Shown in pieces: positions 1 through 8,473 of a DNA stretch of 64,000 bases (position 1 is its first letter; the number at the start of each line of letters is the position of its first letter). The notes beneath the pieces are model-generated. The model did not search any database. It worked only from the letters and a program-made list of their open reading frames with translations, and had not been told where the DNA came from. Source of the stretch: Candidatus Pullilachnospira intestinigallinarum (lineage in GTDB: Bacteria > Bacillota > Clostridia > Lachnospirales > Lachnospiraceae); contig DVIN01000029.1 in the NCBI GenBank assembly GCA_018711275.1, forward strand, positions 1 through 64,000, read 5' to 3'. Made by a program: the position numbers and the translations under genes.

Positions 1-126
1 ACGATTTCGCTATCCCTTCTTCTCGCCTGTACCTCACGATACAAACCTTGGGAGTCGCTATAGGGTTCGTTGACAACTACGCCCCCTGTGGACTTTCACC
101 ACAGACTGACGGCATGCCCGTCATAC
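1..126 (-). mobile_element. 5' end of a group II intron, class C-like (partial)
   Basis: Read on the minus strand, this segment begins GTATGACGGGCATGCCGTCA at position 126, followed by a GTGAAAGTCCAC block, AACGAACCCTATAGCGACTC and AGAAGGGATAGCGAAATCGT. The order GUNUG, GGCAUG, CAGUC and GUGARAGUCC matches, from memory, the start of domain I in class C introns such as that of Oceanobacillus iheyensis. The 5' end falls right after the T-run of a Rho-independent terminator, the known insertion preference of class C introns. The rest of the ribozyme and any reverse transcriptase lie outside the window. The fit is by eye, not by a covariance model. Confidence 0.7.
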
Positions 127-157
127 AAAAAAAGAGGGTGTACGTCTGTACACCCTC
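127..157 (-). terminator. Rho-independent terminator of the ABC ATPase gene
   Basis: On the minus strand a perfect stem GAGGGTGTAC / GTACACCCTC (134-157) with a 4-nt loop is followed by seven T (127-133). It lies 15 nt past the stop codon of the ABC ATPase and directly abuts the putative intron 5' end at 126. Confidence 0.9.
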
Positions 158-172
158 CCCAAATACTCGTTA

Positions 173-1276
173 TTAGTTGGTAATAACCTGCTCTGTCTCT
201 TTGTCGAATACGTGAACTTTGGACATATCCAGGCTGAACTTCACGGTGTCGCCCTGTCTGGAAGTTGTATGCGGGTTTACACGGGCAGTCATATTGAATC
301 CCTCTACCTCAAAGTACAGGAATACCTCTGCACCCAGCAGCTCGTATACGTTGATCTTCGCTTCTACAACGCTGTCCGGGAATACGGACGCATCATCGGT
401 TACATTCTCAGGACGGATACCCATAACAACAGTCTTTCCGTCATAACCGCCATCGATCAGAGCTTTTGCTTTCTCAGCCGGCAGTCTCAGTTTGTACTGT
501 CCGATCATAAGGTCAACATCTTTTCCGGATACTTTTACAGTTGCATCCAGGAAGTTCATCTGCGGAGATCCGATGAATCCGGCAACAAACAGGTTGCCCG
601 GTTTGTTGTACAGGTTCTGCGGAGTATCTACCTGCTGAACCACACCGTCTTTCATAACTACGATTCTGGTACCCAGGGTCATAGCCTCTGTCTGGTCATG
701 AGTTACGTAGATAATGGTTGCTCCCAGTCTGTCATGCAGTTTGGAGATCTCAGTTCTCATCTGTACACGAAGTTTTGCATCCAGGTTGGACAGCGGCTCG
801 TCCATCAGGAATACCTTGGGATCACGCACGATAGCACGGCCCATGGCAACACGCTGTCTCTGACCACCGGACAGAGCCTTCGGTTTACGGTCAAGCAGTT
901 TCTCCAGATCCAGGATCTTGGCTGCTTCTTTTACCATCTTGTCGATCTGATCCTTCGGAGTTTTTCTCAGCTTCAGACCGAATGCCATGTTGTCATATAC
1001 GGTCATATGCGGATACAGAGCGTAGTTCTGGAATACCATGGCGATATCTCTGTCCTTCGGCTCAACGTCGTTAACAACTTTGTCACCGATTTTCAGGGTA
1101 CCGCTGGTGATCTCTTCCAGACCGGCGATCATACGAAGTGTTGTAGATTTTCCACATCCTGAAGGACCTACAAAGATAATAAACTCTTTATCTTCGATCT
1201 CCAGATTGAAGTCTTTAACTGCTTCAAATCCGTTGGGATATGTCTTATTAATGTGCTGTAAAGATAAACTTGCCAT
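173..1276 (-). CDS. msmX: Sugar ABC transporter ATP-binding protein, MsmX/UgpC type
   Basis: Cytoplasmic ATPase (367 aa) of CUT1-family carbohydrate importers. Walker [10 protein letters not shown] is at residues 37-45, the Q-loop [10 protein letters not shown] near 81-90, the signature LSGGQRQR at 135-142 and Walker B LMDE at 157-160. The C-terminal third is the TOBE/MalK-like regulatory domain containing GIRPENV. Length is normal. Start ATG has a GGAGGTAAG ribosome binding site. It is monocistronic with its own terminator. In Bacillota such an ATPase commonly energises several sugar importers that lack an ATPase; the permease/binding-protein set at 41.8-45.0 kb lacks one, so it is a plausible partner (inference). 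The exact symbol within the MsmX/MsmK/UgpC group is a judgement. Confidence 0.93.
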   Translation of the reverse strand: MASLSLQHINKTYPNGFEAVKDFNLEIEDKEFIIFVGPSGCGKSTTLRMIAGLEEITSGTLKIGDKVVNDVEPKDRDIAMVFQNYALYPHMTVYDNMAFGLKLRKTPKDQIDKMVKEAAKILDLEKLLDRKPKALSGGQRQRVAMGRAIVRDPKVFLMDEPLSNLDAKLRVQMRTEISKLHDRLGATIIYVTHDQTEAMTLGTRIVVMKDGVVQQVDTPQNLYNKPGNLFVAGFIGSPQMNFLDATVKVSGKDVDLMIGQYKLRLPAEKAKALIDGGYDGKTVVMGIRPENVTDDASVFPDSVVEAKINVYELLGAEVFLYFEVEGFNMTARVNPHTTSRQGDTVKFSLDMSKVHVFDKETEQVITN

Positions 1277-1640
1277 TTTAACTTACCTCCTGTTTGTACT
1301 GCATGTAAATTACCCAACTCACAGCCAGGCCGCCTGGAGGCACCTGTCCTGTAACTGAGTCTTAGTATACCGGAATCGGCCTGATTCTGCCATACCAGTT
1401 TTACACAAACTTTCCCTCCGGGGCTTGGCAATTCTGCCCGCCTCCCCCCGGCATCCCCTTCTTTTAGGTCATGTTCACTAAAATTTTCTGATTTTCATGT
1501 ACAGATTGACGAATATGGAATTTCTCGTTTCTTTATTTGCTTTTTACAAACGTTTTCGATATACTAAAAAGAGTAGCCGAAAATGTCATTTCGGCTGATG
1601 CTGTATTTTTATAGAACTTTTACGAGAAGGAAGGCATACT
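1277..1640. other. Intergenic region between divergent genes
   Basis: No gene is supported here. On the minus strand a TATACT (1364-1369) could be the -10 of the ABC ATPase, giving a leader of about 90 nt, but no good -35 precedes it. The plus-strand half is AT-rich and holds the promoter described separately. Confidence 0.5.
1537..1565 (+). promoter_or_regulatory. Candidate promoter of the DUF624 gene with LacI-like operator in the spacer
   Basis: TTGCTT (1537-1542), 17-nt spacer, TATACT (1560-1565). The spacer contains AAACGTTTTCG, which resembles LacI/GalR-type operator centres. The -35 match is only moderate, so both the promoter and the operator are tentative. Confidence 0.45.
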
Positions 1641-2468
1641 ATGAGCAATTTATTCAACCCGGACAACAAGTTTTTTACCTTCATGGGCAGAGTGGCTGAT
1701 CTGATGATTCTCAACATTCTCTGCATCATCTGCTGCATTCCGGTAATTACCATCGGGCCGGCCATTACCGCCATGTTCTATGTGACACTGAAGATGGTCC
1801 GCAACGAGGAATCTTATGTGATCCGGGGATTTTTCCATTCATTCAAGCAGAATTTCCGGCAGGGAGTGATTATCCACCTGATCCTGCTGGTTGTGGGAGC
1901 CATTCTTTTGTTTGATCTGTACTTTACCCGTCAGATGGCAGGAGAAAACCGGCTGTATATGGTACTGGGATATGTATTTATGGTGGCGATTGCCCTCTAT
2001 CTGATGATATTTACCTATATCTATCCCATGCTGGCAAAGTTTTACAACTCCGTCAAAAACACCTTCCGCAACGCGCTGCTGGTATCCATCCGGCATCTGC
2101 CGTATACGATTCTGATGCTGGTGATCACGGCCGTCCCTGTGCTTCTGATGTTTTTTGTACCGCAGACAGCGGCCTATGTACTGTTGTTTTATATCCTGCT
2201 GGGATTCTCCACCATCGCCTATATCAACTCCCGGTTCTTTGCGAAGATCTTTGACCGGTATATACCGGCCACAGAGGAGGCAGAGAACGGTCAGGGAGAA
2301 AAAGATGTGGAAATTGACGGTTCCGTTTTCCGGAATCTTCATCCCACCAACACCCCTCCCGAAAGCGACGGGGATTCCCTGGAAGACGGGGTATCCGGTC
2401 AGCTTCCGCAGGATACAGCGGGCACGGAGACAGCGGTTGACGACGGCGGCGATTCTCAACAGCAGTAA
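1641..2468 (+). CDS. DUF624 (YesL-like) membrane protein
   Basis: A 275-aa membrane protein of the DUF624/YesL family. Hydrophobic segments lie near residues 20-45, 74-95, 105-130, 150-172 and 175-198. Between segments 1 and 2 is a conserved-looking GPAITAMFYVTLKMVR stretch. The C-terminal about 65 residues are charged, low in complexity and probably cytoplasmic. The start ATG has an AGAAGGAAGG ribosome binding site. YesL-type genes usually sit beside carbohydrate ABC transporter genes and are of unknown function; here it diverges from a sugar ABC ATPase, which fits that habit. No partner permease is adjacent. Confidence 0.85.
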   Translation: MSNLFNPDNKFFTFMGRVADLMILNILCIICCIPVITIGPAITAMFYVTLKMVRNEESYVIRGFFHSFKQNFRQGVIIHLILLVVGAILLFDLYFTRQMAGENRLYMVLGYVFMVAIALYLMIFTYIYPMLAKFYNSVKNTFRNALLVSIRHLPYTILMLVITAVPVLLMFFVPQTAAYVLLFYILLGFSTIAYINSRFFAKIFDRYIPATEEAENGQGEKDVEIDGSVFRNLHPTNTPPESDGDSLEDGVSGQLPQDTAGTETAVDDGGDSQQQ

Positions 2469-2579
2469 ATCATCCTGATATCGGATTTGATGATTTGATT
2501 TTTGCGGCGGAAGAAGCGGCGCGGACGCGCGGCCATTTCTTCCGACAGCCGTAAAATCTGAAGCGCCCAAAAACATACG

Positions 2580-2628
2580 AAAAAGAGCTGAGGCGAAATC
2601 ATGATGTATGTTGCCTCAGCTCTTTTTT
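2580..2628. terminator. Bidirectional terminator between convergent genes
   Basis: Stem AAAGAGCTGAGGC (2582-2594) / GCCTCAGCTCTTT (2613-2625) with an 18-nt loop, A-run on the left and T-run on the right. It serves the DUF624 gene (+) and, reading leftward, is placed just past the histidine kinase stop (-). A second, T-less stem CGGAAGAA/TTCTTCCG lies upstream near 2503-2543. Confidence 0.85.
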
Positions 2629-2634
2629 CTTTTT

Positions 2635-5016
2635 TTATTTCTGATCTTCCCCGCCGGCCGCCGCAAAGGTTATGGTCACCTTGAACAGATCTCCGTCCAG
2701 ATAAATATCAAAGGTTCCCTTCTGCAGCTTCACCAGATTTTTTGCAATAGACAGTCCCAGTCCGCTCCCCTCGGTGCTGCGGGATACATCCCCCCGGACA
2801 AACCGTCCGGTCAGTTCCTCCGCTTTAATGGAATTCAGAGAATTTTCGGAAATGTTTTTCAACTCAAAGATCACACGGCAGCCAATCTGTTTCACTTCCA
2901 CATATACGCGGGTATGGGGCATGGCATATTTGGCCACATTATTGTACAGATTTTCCACTACCCGCCACATTCTCCTTCCGTCAGCCATGATTTTCACCGG
3001 CTGCTCCGGAATCTTGCTGACAATTTCCAGACCTCTGGCATTGAATTTTTCTTCAAATTCTCCGTTGGTCTGCCATACCAGTTCCCCCAGATTGATGGGG
3101 CGCATATCCAGCACGATATTACCGGAACTGATTTTGGAAGCCTCCACCAGATCTTCTGTCAGCTGTTTCAGCCGCTGGGATTTGCTGTCCAGCACATCGA
3201 TGTAGCCTTTGATCTTCGGATCTTCGATATTCTCCCGTTTCAGCAGATCCACATAGTTGATGATGGAGGTAAGCGGCGTTTTGATATCATGGGAGACATT
3301 CGTGATCAGATCGGCCTTCAGCCGCTCACTTTTCACGGTTTCCTGGACCGCCCGCTTCAGGCCGTCGCCCACATGGTTGACGGCCTCCGCCATCTCCCGG
3401 TTATCTCCCGTCAGATCCTTCTCGTCGATTTTGAAATCCAGTTCTCCTCCGGCAATTCTCGCCAGACCATCCCGGATCACCTGACGCCCGGCGCCTTCTT
3501 TTACCAGATACAACAGCACGATGCCGTCCGCGATCAGCGCCAGAAAAACGCCGAAGCCGCGGAAGGTGAGCAGGACAAACATATTTCCCAGCATCAGCAG
3601 AATAAATGCGGTAATCATCTGGCCGGAAGTAGCCCTGGCAGAATACACTTTTTTGCAGCTTACCAGAATATTGTATGACAGACTGCTCTTCCACAGCAGT
3701 TTCCCCTTTGCCCGGCGCGCCAGACTTGTGTAAAACCATAAGAACACTGCCGCCGCGCCCAGCTCCATCAGCATAAGCGGTATCAGCACGCCCCAGTAAT
3801 CACTTCCGCCCTCCGTGCACGCGGCCACGCCCATGCCGATCATAACAAACAGCGCTACGCCCGCTATGGCCGCCACCACCTCTGTGGGCAGCTTATCCGT
3901 TCCCCGCAGGTGCAGCCGACGGTCTTCCCGTACCCGTCCTGCCTGCACCGTAAGCAGCACAGTTCCCAGGATACCGGTCAGCAGACTGGCCAGCAGGGCA
4001 ATCAGAAATACATTTCCCCAGGCCGCGTACCGCTCATAAAACGATGCGGACACCGCAATCCGGTCATATACGGGATAGCTGGTATCCACCAGCAGAACAA
4101 TCTTTTCGTTTTCCGATACAACAGGCGCGGTTCGATAGATATTCTGCAGATATTTCTCCGCCTCGGTGTCGGTATTCGCCTCCAGCATTCCGTCCGTGCG
4201 GGTTCCGTAAAATACAAAGTCTCTGCTGGCACGGGTAAGCGTCTGATCTTCCACATAACCGTTTTCCCATTTTGATACATTGGTATATATGGCGCCCGTA
4301 TCCAGATCCTCCACACAGTACCGGAGATTGGTTTCCTGCGCGCCCAGAATATCCGCGGCAGCCAGATAATCGGACATTTGTGTCAGTGCCTCATCCAGCG
4401 CTTTGTATAAATCCATCAAAGAAACGGTCTCGCTGTTCTCCCGGGCATAATCCGCCAGGGAAACGCCCGAGGAGGGCAGTCCGCTCTCTTCCTCCAGCTG
4501 TTTTCCGTTTTCATACAGATAAAGAAATTCATCTGAATAATCGGAGGTATCCGTCTCGTCTGCCGTATATTCATCTTCCACATAGCTGTATGCCATATCC
4601 TCCGATGTGTAAAGCAGTTCCGAAAATTCGCTTTCCCGGTCTGCCATTCTGCGGAGTGTCTGAACCGTGTAGGATGTGTCCCTGCTCTGTGACTTTTCCT
4701 GAGCATCCAGATCTGTAATATTCACCGTCTTCTGGGGATCCAGCTCTCCTTCGGTAAAAAACGGCCGGCCGGATTCCACCACCTGAGAAAGCCGGTTCAT
4801 ATATTCCACCACATTGTCCCCGAACTGCAGCGTGGATTCATAGTTCTTTTCCGTTGGTTTTGCCAGTACCTGTTCCAGATCGATTCCATTGGCGGATAAC
4901 ATCACCAGCATGTCGGCGCATCCGGAAAATACCACCACACACAACAATATCACCGCCACCGTAAGGACCCTTACCGGACGTGCGAAGAGAATGCCTCTTC
5001 CCTTTTTTTCTTCCAT
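2635..5016 (-). CDS. Membrane sensor histidine kinase
   Basis: A 793-aa sensor kinase. An N-terminal membrane anchor (about 12-35) is followed by a large extracytoplasmic region (about 36-330), then a block of several membrane helices (about 332-355, 378-398, 405-432, 462-510). The HisKA box NVSHDIKTPL carries the phospho-accepting His near residue 576. The HATPase_c domain has N-box residues ENLYNNVAKYA and the G box GSGLGLSIAK. It is co-transcribed with the response regulator just upstream (22-nt gap). The unusually long sensor region with five or so helices means the signal cannot be named. Resistance or envelope sensing is only a guess from the OmpR/VanR-type partner. Confidence 0.9.
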   Translation of the reverse strand: MEEKKGRGILFARPVRVLTVAVILLCVVVFSGCADMLVMLSANGIDLEQVLAKPTEKNYESTLQFGDNVVEYMNRLSQVVESGRPFFTEGELDPQKTVNITDLDAQEKSQSRDTSYTVQTLRRMADRESEFSELLYTSEDMAYSYVEDEYTADETDTSDYSDEFLYLYENGKQLEEESGLPSSGVSLADYARENSETVSLMDLYKALDEALTQMSDYLAAADILGAQETNLRYCVEDLDTGAIYTNVSKWENGYVEDQTLTRASRDFVFYGTRTDGMLEANTDTEAEKYLQNIYRTAPVVSENEKIVLLVDTSYPVYDRIAVSASFYERYAAWGNVFLIALLASLLTGILGTVLLTVQAGRVREDRRLHLRGTDKLPTEVVAAIAGVALFVMIGMGVAACTEGGSDYWGVLIPLMLMELGAAAVFLWFYTSLARRAKGKLLWKSSLSYNILVSCKKVYSARATSGQMITAFILLMLGNMFVLLTFRGFGVFLALIADGIVLLYLVKEGAGRQVIRDGLARIAGGELDFKIDEKDLTGDNREMAEAVNHVGDGLKRAVQETVKSERLKADLITNVSHDIKTPLTSIINYVDLLKRENIEDPKIKGYIDVLDSKSQRLKQLTEDLVEASKISSGNIVLDMRPINLGELVWQTNGEFEEKFNARGLEIVSKIPEQPVKIMADGRRMWRVVENLYNNVAKYAMPHTRVYVEVKQIGCRVIFELKNISENSLNSIKAEELTGRFVRGDVSRSTEGSGLGLSIAKNLVKLQKGTFDIYLDGDLFKVTITFAAAGGEDQK

Positions 5017-5038
5017 TGCGATAACCTCCTTATGGGGG

Positions 5039-5734
5039 TTACATTTTTTCTATTTTATATCCGATTCCCCAGACCACCTTCAAATATCTGGGTTCTCTGG
5101 GATTAATCTCGATTTTTTCTCTGATGTGACGGATGTGCACGGCCACGGTATTATCCGCGCCAATCGCCTGCTCATTCCATATATTTTCGTAAATCTGTTC
5201 GATAGAAAAAACTTTCCCCTGATTTTTGATCAGCAGCAGCAGAATATTATACTCGATGGGCGTCAGTTTCACCGGCTCTCCATCCACCGTAACCACCTTC
5301 AGATCGTCGTCCACCATCAGGCTTCCGCACTGATAGACCGCATGGGCCTCTTCCACCGGCATATTGCCCAACTGTGTATAGCGCCGGAGCTGGGATTTCA
5401 CCCTGGCAATCAGCTCCAGAGGATTAAAAGGCTTGGTAATGTAATCATCGGCACCGATATTCAGGCCCAGAATCTTATCCACATCCTCCGATTTGGCGGA
5501 CAGGATTATAATGGGAATACTGCTGGTTTCCCGGATCTTTCTTGTTGCCCGGATGCCGTCCAGATTCGGCATCATCACGTCGATCAGAAGCAGATGAACC
5601 TCTTCCTTTTTCAGGAGTTCCACCGCCTGTATTCCATCATACGCTTTCAAAATCCGATATCCTTCCTGGGAAAGATATATTTCAATCGCATCTACGATTT
5701 CCTTGTCATCATCACATACTAAAATTGTAAACAT
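5039..5734 (-). CDS. OmpR/VanR-type response regulator
   Basis: A 231-aa DNA-binding response regulator. The receiver domain has acidic residues CDDD (7-10), phospho-acceptor Asp52 in LLIDVMMP, and Lys of TKPFNP. The C-terminal winged helix (about 130-231) contains KLTPIEYNILLLL and VWGIGYKIE, typical of OmpR. I chose the ATG at 5734 because GAGGTG lies 6 nt upstream; the frame is open 10 codons further but those starts overlap or lack a site. First gene of the regulator-kinase operon; the kinase follows after 22 nt. Confidence 0.93.
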   Translation of the reverse strand: MFTILVCDDDKEIVDAIEIYLSQEGYRILKAYDGIQAVELLKKEEVHLLLIDVMMPNLDGIRATRKIRETSSIPIIILSAKSEDVDKILGLNIGADDYITKPFNPLELIARVKSQLRRYTQLGNMPVEEAHAVYQCGSLMVDDDLKVVTVDGEPVKLTPIEYNILLLLIKNQGKVFSIEQIYENIWNEQAIGADNTVAVHIRHIREKIEINPREPRYLKVVWGIGYKIEKM

Positions 5735-6051
5735 CGTCATCACCTCGCTTTCCATTATACCCAAAAGCAGACTGTCTTTCCAGTTCTTTTGTTTCTCTGC
5801 CGCTCTGATGGTATCATATCAGGTATTTCTTTATTTCCGCAGAAGAGAAATCTTAAGATTTGATGAAAAAATTGATGATTTTCTCCCGAAAAGGTTCTGT
5901 GGATTCTTTTGCCGTCCCATGTTATAATGAGCGGGAATGAATAGGAGTATACGCGGACAGCTTCCCTCTCCGGCAGCAGATGACGGATACGGGCTGTCGT
6001 GGATATGATATATACGCCGGAGCGCATCCGGAGGAAAGGAGGAACTGCTTC
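5735..6051. promoter_or_regulatory. Intergenic region with candidate extended -10 promoter (+)
   Basis: Divergent spacer between the response regulator and a small plus-strand gene. TGT-TATAAT (5920-5928) is a good extended -10 for the small gene; the element 17 nt upstream (TGGATT) is a poor -35. This gives a leader of about 115 nt. No other feature was recognised. Confidence 0.45.
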
Positions 6052-6318
6052 ATGTTCCGATTATGGGGAAAAATGTGGAAGGGCAACCGGCTGCTGAAGG
6101 ATACCGTGATCTGTGATTCCAGTGAGGATACACGCACTCACAAAATCTTTCACGCGCTGGATGAAATCTGTTATCAGTGGGATCTGAGCCGTCCCCTGTG
6201 GCTGGATCATAATATTTCGGAATTTCAACGGCATGCAAAAACCCGCTTTCGTTCCGACAATTTTATTGATTCCATTCCATTTGATTATCTGGAAATTCAG
6301 ATTCTGGAAGAGGACTGA
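6052..6318 (+). CDS. Small uncharacterised protein (88 aa)
   Basis: Not recognised as a named family. The 88-aa product starts MFRLWGKMWK and is soluble, basic at the N-terminus and acidic at the C-terminus (IQILEED). It contains DTRTHKIFHALDEICYQWDL and a PLWLDHNISEF stretch. A strong AAGGAGG site 9 nt before ATG 6052 decides the start, although the frame is open from 5980. It has its own promoter-like extended -10 and a strong terminator, so it is likely a real monocistronic gene. Similar short proteins occur in Clostridia from memory, but I assign no function. Confidence 0.7.
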   Translation: MFRLWGKMWKGNRLLKDTVICDSSEDTRTHKIFHALDEICYQWDLSRPLWLDHNISEFQRHAKTRFRSDNFIDSIPFDYLEIQILEED

Positions 6319-6366
6319 CACCGCGGCCGTCCCCCGGCGCAGGCCCCTTCTTTTCCATGCAAGGCG

Positions 6367-6411
6367 TTTTTATTTCACGGGAAAACACACACTTTCCCGT
6401 GAAATAAAAAA
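6367..6411. terminator. Bidirectional terminator
   Basis: Perfect stem TTTATTTCACGGGAAA (6369-6384) / TTTCCCGTGAAATAAA (6393-6408), 8-nt loop, T-run on one side and A-run on the other. It separates the small plus-strand gene from the convergent TrpF-like gene. Confidence 0.9.
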
Positions 6412-6505
6412 CATCCGCCGGGGAATTTCTTCCCACAGCGGATATTTTGATCTCTGAAAGCAGAAATCCCACCCTGCGTATCTTCTGTCAGGGAAAATGC
6501 GAAAT

Positions 6506-7156
6506 TTATGAAAGCTCCATCTCCCTGATTTCCCGAACCATTTTCTGAATCTGAGCGGGATCTCTCTTTCTTCTCTTTTCTATGGGACCATTGAAATTGA
6601 TCCCGTATGGTCTGATGGATAAAAGCGTCTCTTTCAGGTTTGTGGAGCACAATCTGTCCGAAAGAAAGAATTCTCTTTTCTGCGGACCGTAAGAAAGTAA
6701 TATGTTCAGACACTGATCGCGGCTTTTCCCTTCCTCTTCCCTGAAATCATACATCAGATAATCCACCGGATAATCCTGCGCCTTCCGAATACTCTCCGGC
6801 GATTCTATGTAGACGGTTTTAATCAGCGGTTTATCTGTCAGACGACGAAGCTGTTCCATCTCTTCCGGCGTACAGTCCCCGTGTATATGGGCCGCGTCAA
6901 TCATTCCGCTTCCCAGAAGGTCTGCAATCAGCCAACAGGAAAGACAGGAAAAGCTGCCGACAGTCTGAATCTCCGGAGCCAGTTTTTTTCTCAGGTATTC
7001 CGCCTGATCCACGCCTACCCGATAGCTGCTGTTAAAAAATATGAATGCCGCATAATCCGGCTTCATCCGGTTGATCCACTCCACATCGCACAGTCTGGCC
7101 AATCCACTGACTTTGATCTTTATTCTCCTTGTGTCCGCATCTTTCACTTTTCTCAT
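6506..7156 (-). CDS. TrpF-like (phosphoribosylanthranilate isomerase fold) protein, probably not an active isomerase
   Basis: A 216-aa protein that aligns by eye along its whole length with TrpF beta/alpha barrels: KVSGLARLCDV at the first strand, AAFIFFNSSYRV at the second, AAHIHGDCTPEEM in the middle, PLIKTVYI and DYLMYDF later. In TrpF the first motif is K-x-C-G with the catalytic Cys; here that Cys is Ser. The catalytic Asp of the LLLD motif is kept (LMYDF), but the following Gly-rich phosphate loop is replaced by EEEGKSRD and the D-x-SSG motif by NFNG. It is not in a trp operon and has its own promoter. I infer a TrpF paralogue with another or no catalytic role. Confidence 0.75.
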   Translation of the reverse strand: MRKVKDADTRRIKIKVSGLARLCDVEWINRMKPDYAAFIFFNSSYRVGVDQAEYLRKKLAPEIQTVGSFSCLSCWLIADLLGSGMIDAAHIHGDCTPEEMEQLRRLTDKPLIKTVYIESPESIRKAQDYPVDYLMYDFREEEGKSRDQCLNILLSYGPQKREFFLSDRLCSTNLKETLLSIRPYGINFNGPIEKRRKRDPAQIQKMVREIREMELS

Positions 7157-7206
7157 CTCACTTTCCCATGCGCCCTGTAATATCAGGAACCACTTTACTT
7201 AATTAA

Positions 7207-7234
7207 ATTGTACTGGTATTTTTTATTTTGTCAA
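7207..7234 (-). promoter_or_regulatory. Promoter of the TrpF-like gene
   Basis: On the minus strand TTGACA (7229-7234), 16-nt spacer, TACAAT (7207-7212). Near-consensus sigma-A promoter about 50 nt before the start codon. Confidence 0.8.
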
Positions 7235-7398
7235 TTTATTTCCTGATATTTAATTTATTTTTAACATATGCAGAATAAAACATTTTCTATTTTATTATGG
7301 TTTTCAGTTAATATTCGTCTTTTCAAAACAGCGCCTTCATGATTTCTGCAACCGGAAACGGGGATGGTTCGCGGATTCTATATTTTATAACAAAACAG

Positions 7399-7456
7399 AA
7401 AAGCAAAATGTGCAGGACGATTCTCAACAGAACCGCAGCCTGCACATTTTGCTTTT
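7399..7456. terminator. 18-bp hairpin behind the dehydrogenase gene
   Basis: Perfect 18-bp inverted repeat AAAAGCAAAATGTGCAGG (7399-7416) / its complement (7439-7456) with a 22-nt loop. It starts about 57 nt past the dehydrogenase stop on the minus strand, where the arm ends in TTTTCTGTTTTG. Most likely a terminator with an unusually long loop. Confidence 0.7.
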
Positions 7457-7512
7457 CCTGTATATGCCGTCGGATATCCGCAAAATACGGTTCCGATTTT
7501 TGTTCCGGATCA

Positions 7513-8469
7513 TCAGTAAACCCGGTTGACATTGTCTCCCCGCAGAAAACGTCCGATATTGGCCGCGGTTTCCTCCGCGCACCGCCTTCTGGTCTCCACC
7601 GGCGCCCAGCCGATATGGGGAGTAATCACCAGCTTCCGGCTGTCCTGAATCTTCAGCAGCGGATTGTCACGGGCAATGGGCTCCCGGGACACCACATCCA
7701 GCGCCGCCCCGGCAATCCAGCCTTCCCGCAGGGCTTTCGTCAGCGCTTCATCTTTCACCACCGGACCGCGGGCCACGTTAAGGAAATAGGCGGTGGATTT
7801 CATGGCCCGAAACGCCTCCTCGTCCATCAGGCCTTCCGTATACCGGTTCAGAGGCGAATGAATGGACAGAATATCGGAAGCGGCCAGCAGCGCCTTCCAC
7901 TCCACCTGCCGGTAAGGAGTATCGTAACGGCCTCCGGAGGCGGAACAGCAGATGACCCGGCAGCCAAAGGCACTGGCGATCTGCGCCACCTTCCGGCCGA
8001 TGGCTCCCATGCCAAGGATCCCCCAGGTTTTCCCTGCCAGTTCCATGAACGGCTCCCCGAACCACGAGAACGTACCGCAGTCCGAATAACGTCCCGATTT
8101 CACAAAATCATCGTAATACCGCAGCCGTTCCATCAGATACAGCAGCAGGGCAAAGGTATGCTGGGCCACCGCGTCGGTGGAATAACCGGCCACATGATAG
8201 GCGGCGATCCCCCTGGATTTCAGGTATTCACCGTCCAGATTGTTGATTCCTGTGGCGCTCAGTCCCACCATGCGGACCTTGGGAGCGTCCTTCAGGGTGT
8301 CCCGGCACAAAGGCAGCTTGTTGGCCACCAAAATCTCCGCGTCCCGAATCCGTTCGGGCATCTCTTCCACTGTGGTGTTGGGATAAACTTTTACCTCCCC
8401 GAATTGCTCGAAGGAGGTAAAAGATATATCGTCACCCAGGCTTTTTGCTTCCAAAATGACAATTTTCAT
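7513..8469 (-). CDS. D-isomer-specific 2-hydroxyacid dehydrogenase
   Basis: A 318-aa NAD-dependent dehydrogenase of the D-2-hydroxyacid family (glycerate/lactate/phosphoglycerate type). The Rossmann motif GMGAIGRKVAQIA lies near residues 150-162 after KTWGIL. The catalytic Arg is in NVARGPVVKDEAL, the Glu in the DVVSREP region, and the His in TPHIGWAPVE. Substrate cannot be fixed from sequence; hydroxypyruvate or glycerate reductase is common for this length. It lies 4 nt downstream of pgi, so the two are co-transcribed, and a long hairpin follows it. Confidence 0.9.
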   Translation of the reverse strand: MKIVILEAKSLGDDISFTSFEQFGEVKVYPNTTVEEMPERIRDAEILVANKLPLCRDTLKDAPKVRMVGLSATGINNLDGEYLKSRGIAAYHVAGYSTDAVAQHTFALLLYLMERLRYYDDFVKSGRYSDCGTFSWFGEPFMELAGKTWGILGMGAIGRKVAQIASAFGCRVICCSASGGRYDTPYRQVEWKALLAASDILSIHSPLNRYTEGLMDEEAFRAMKSTAYFLNVARGPVVKDEALTKALREGWIAGAALDVVSREPIARDNPLLKIQDSRKLVITPHIGWAPVETRRRCAEETAANIGRFLRGDNVNRVY

Positions 8470-8473
8470 ATTC

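Larger units (their letters stand above)
7157..7512. other. AT-rich intergenic region
   Basis: Between two minus-strand genes. It carries the promoter of the TrpF-like gene (7207-7234) and the long hairpin 7399-7456 behind the dehydrogenase gene. The stretch 7240-7320 is AT-rich with nothing else recognisable. Confidence 0.6.
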
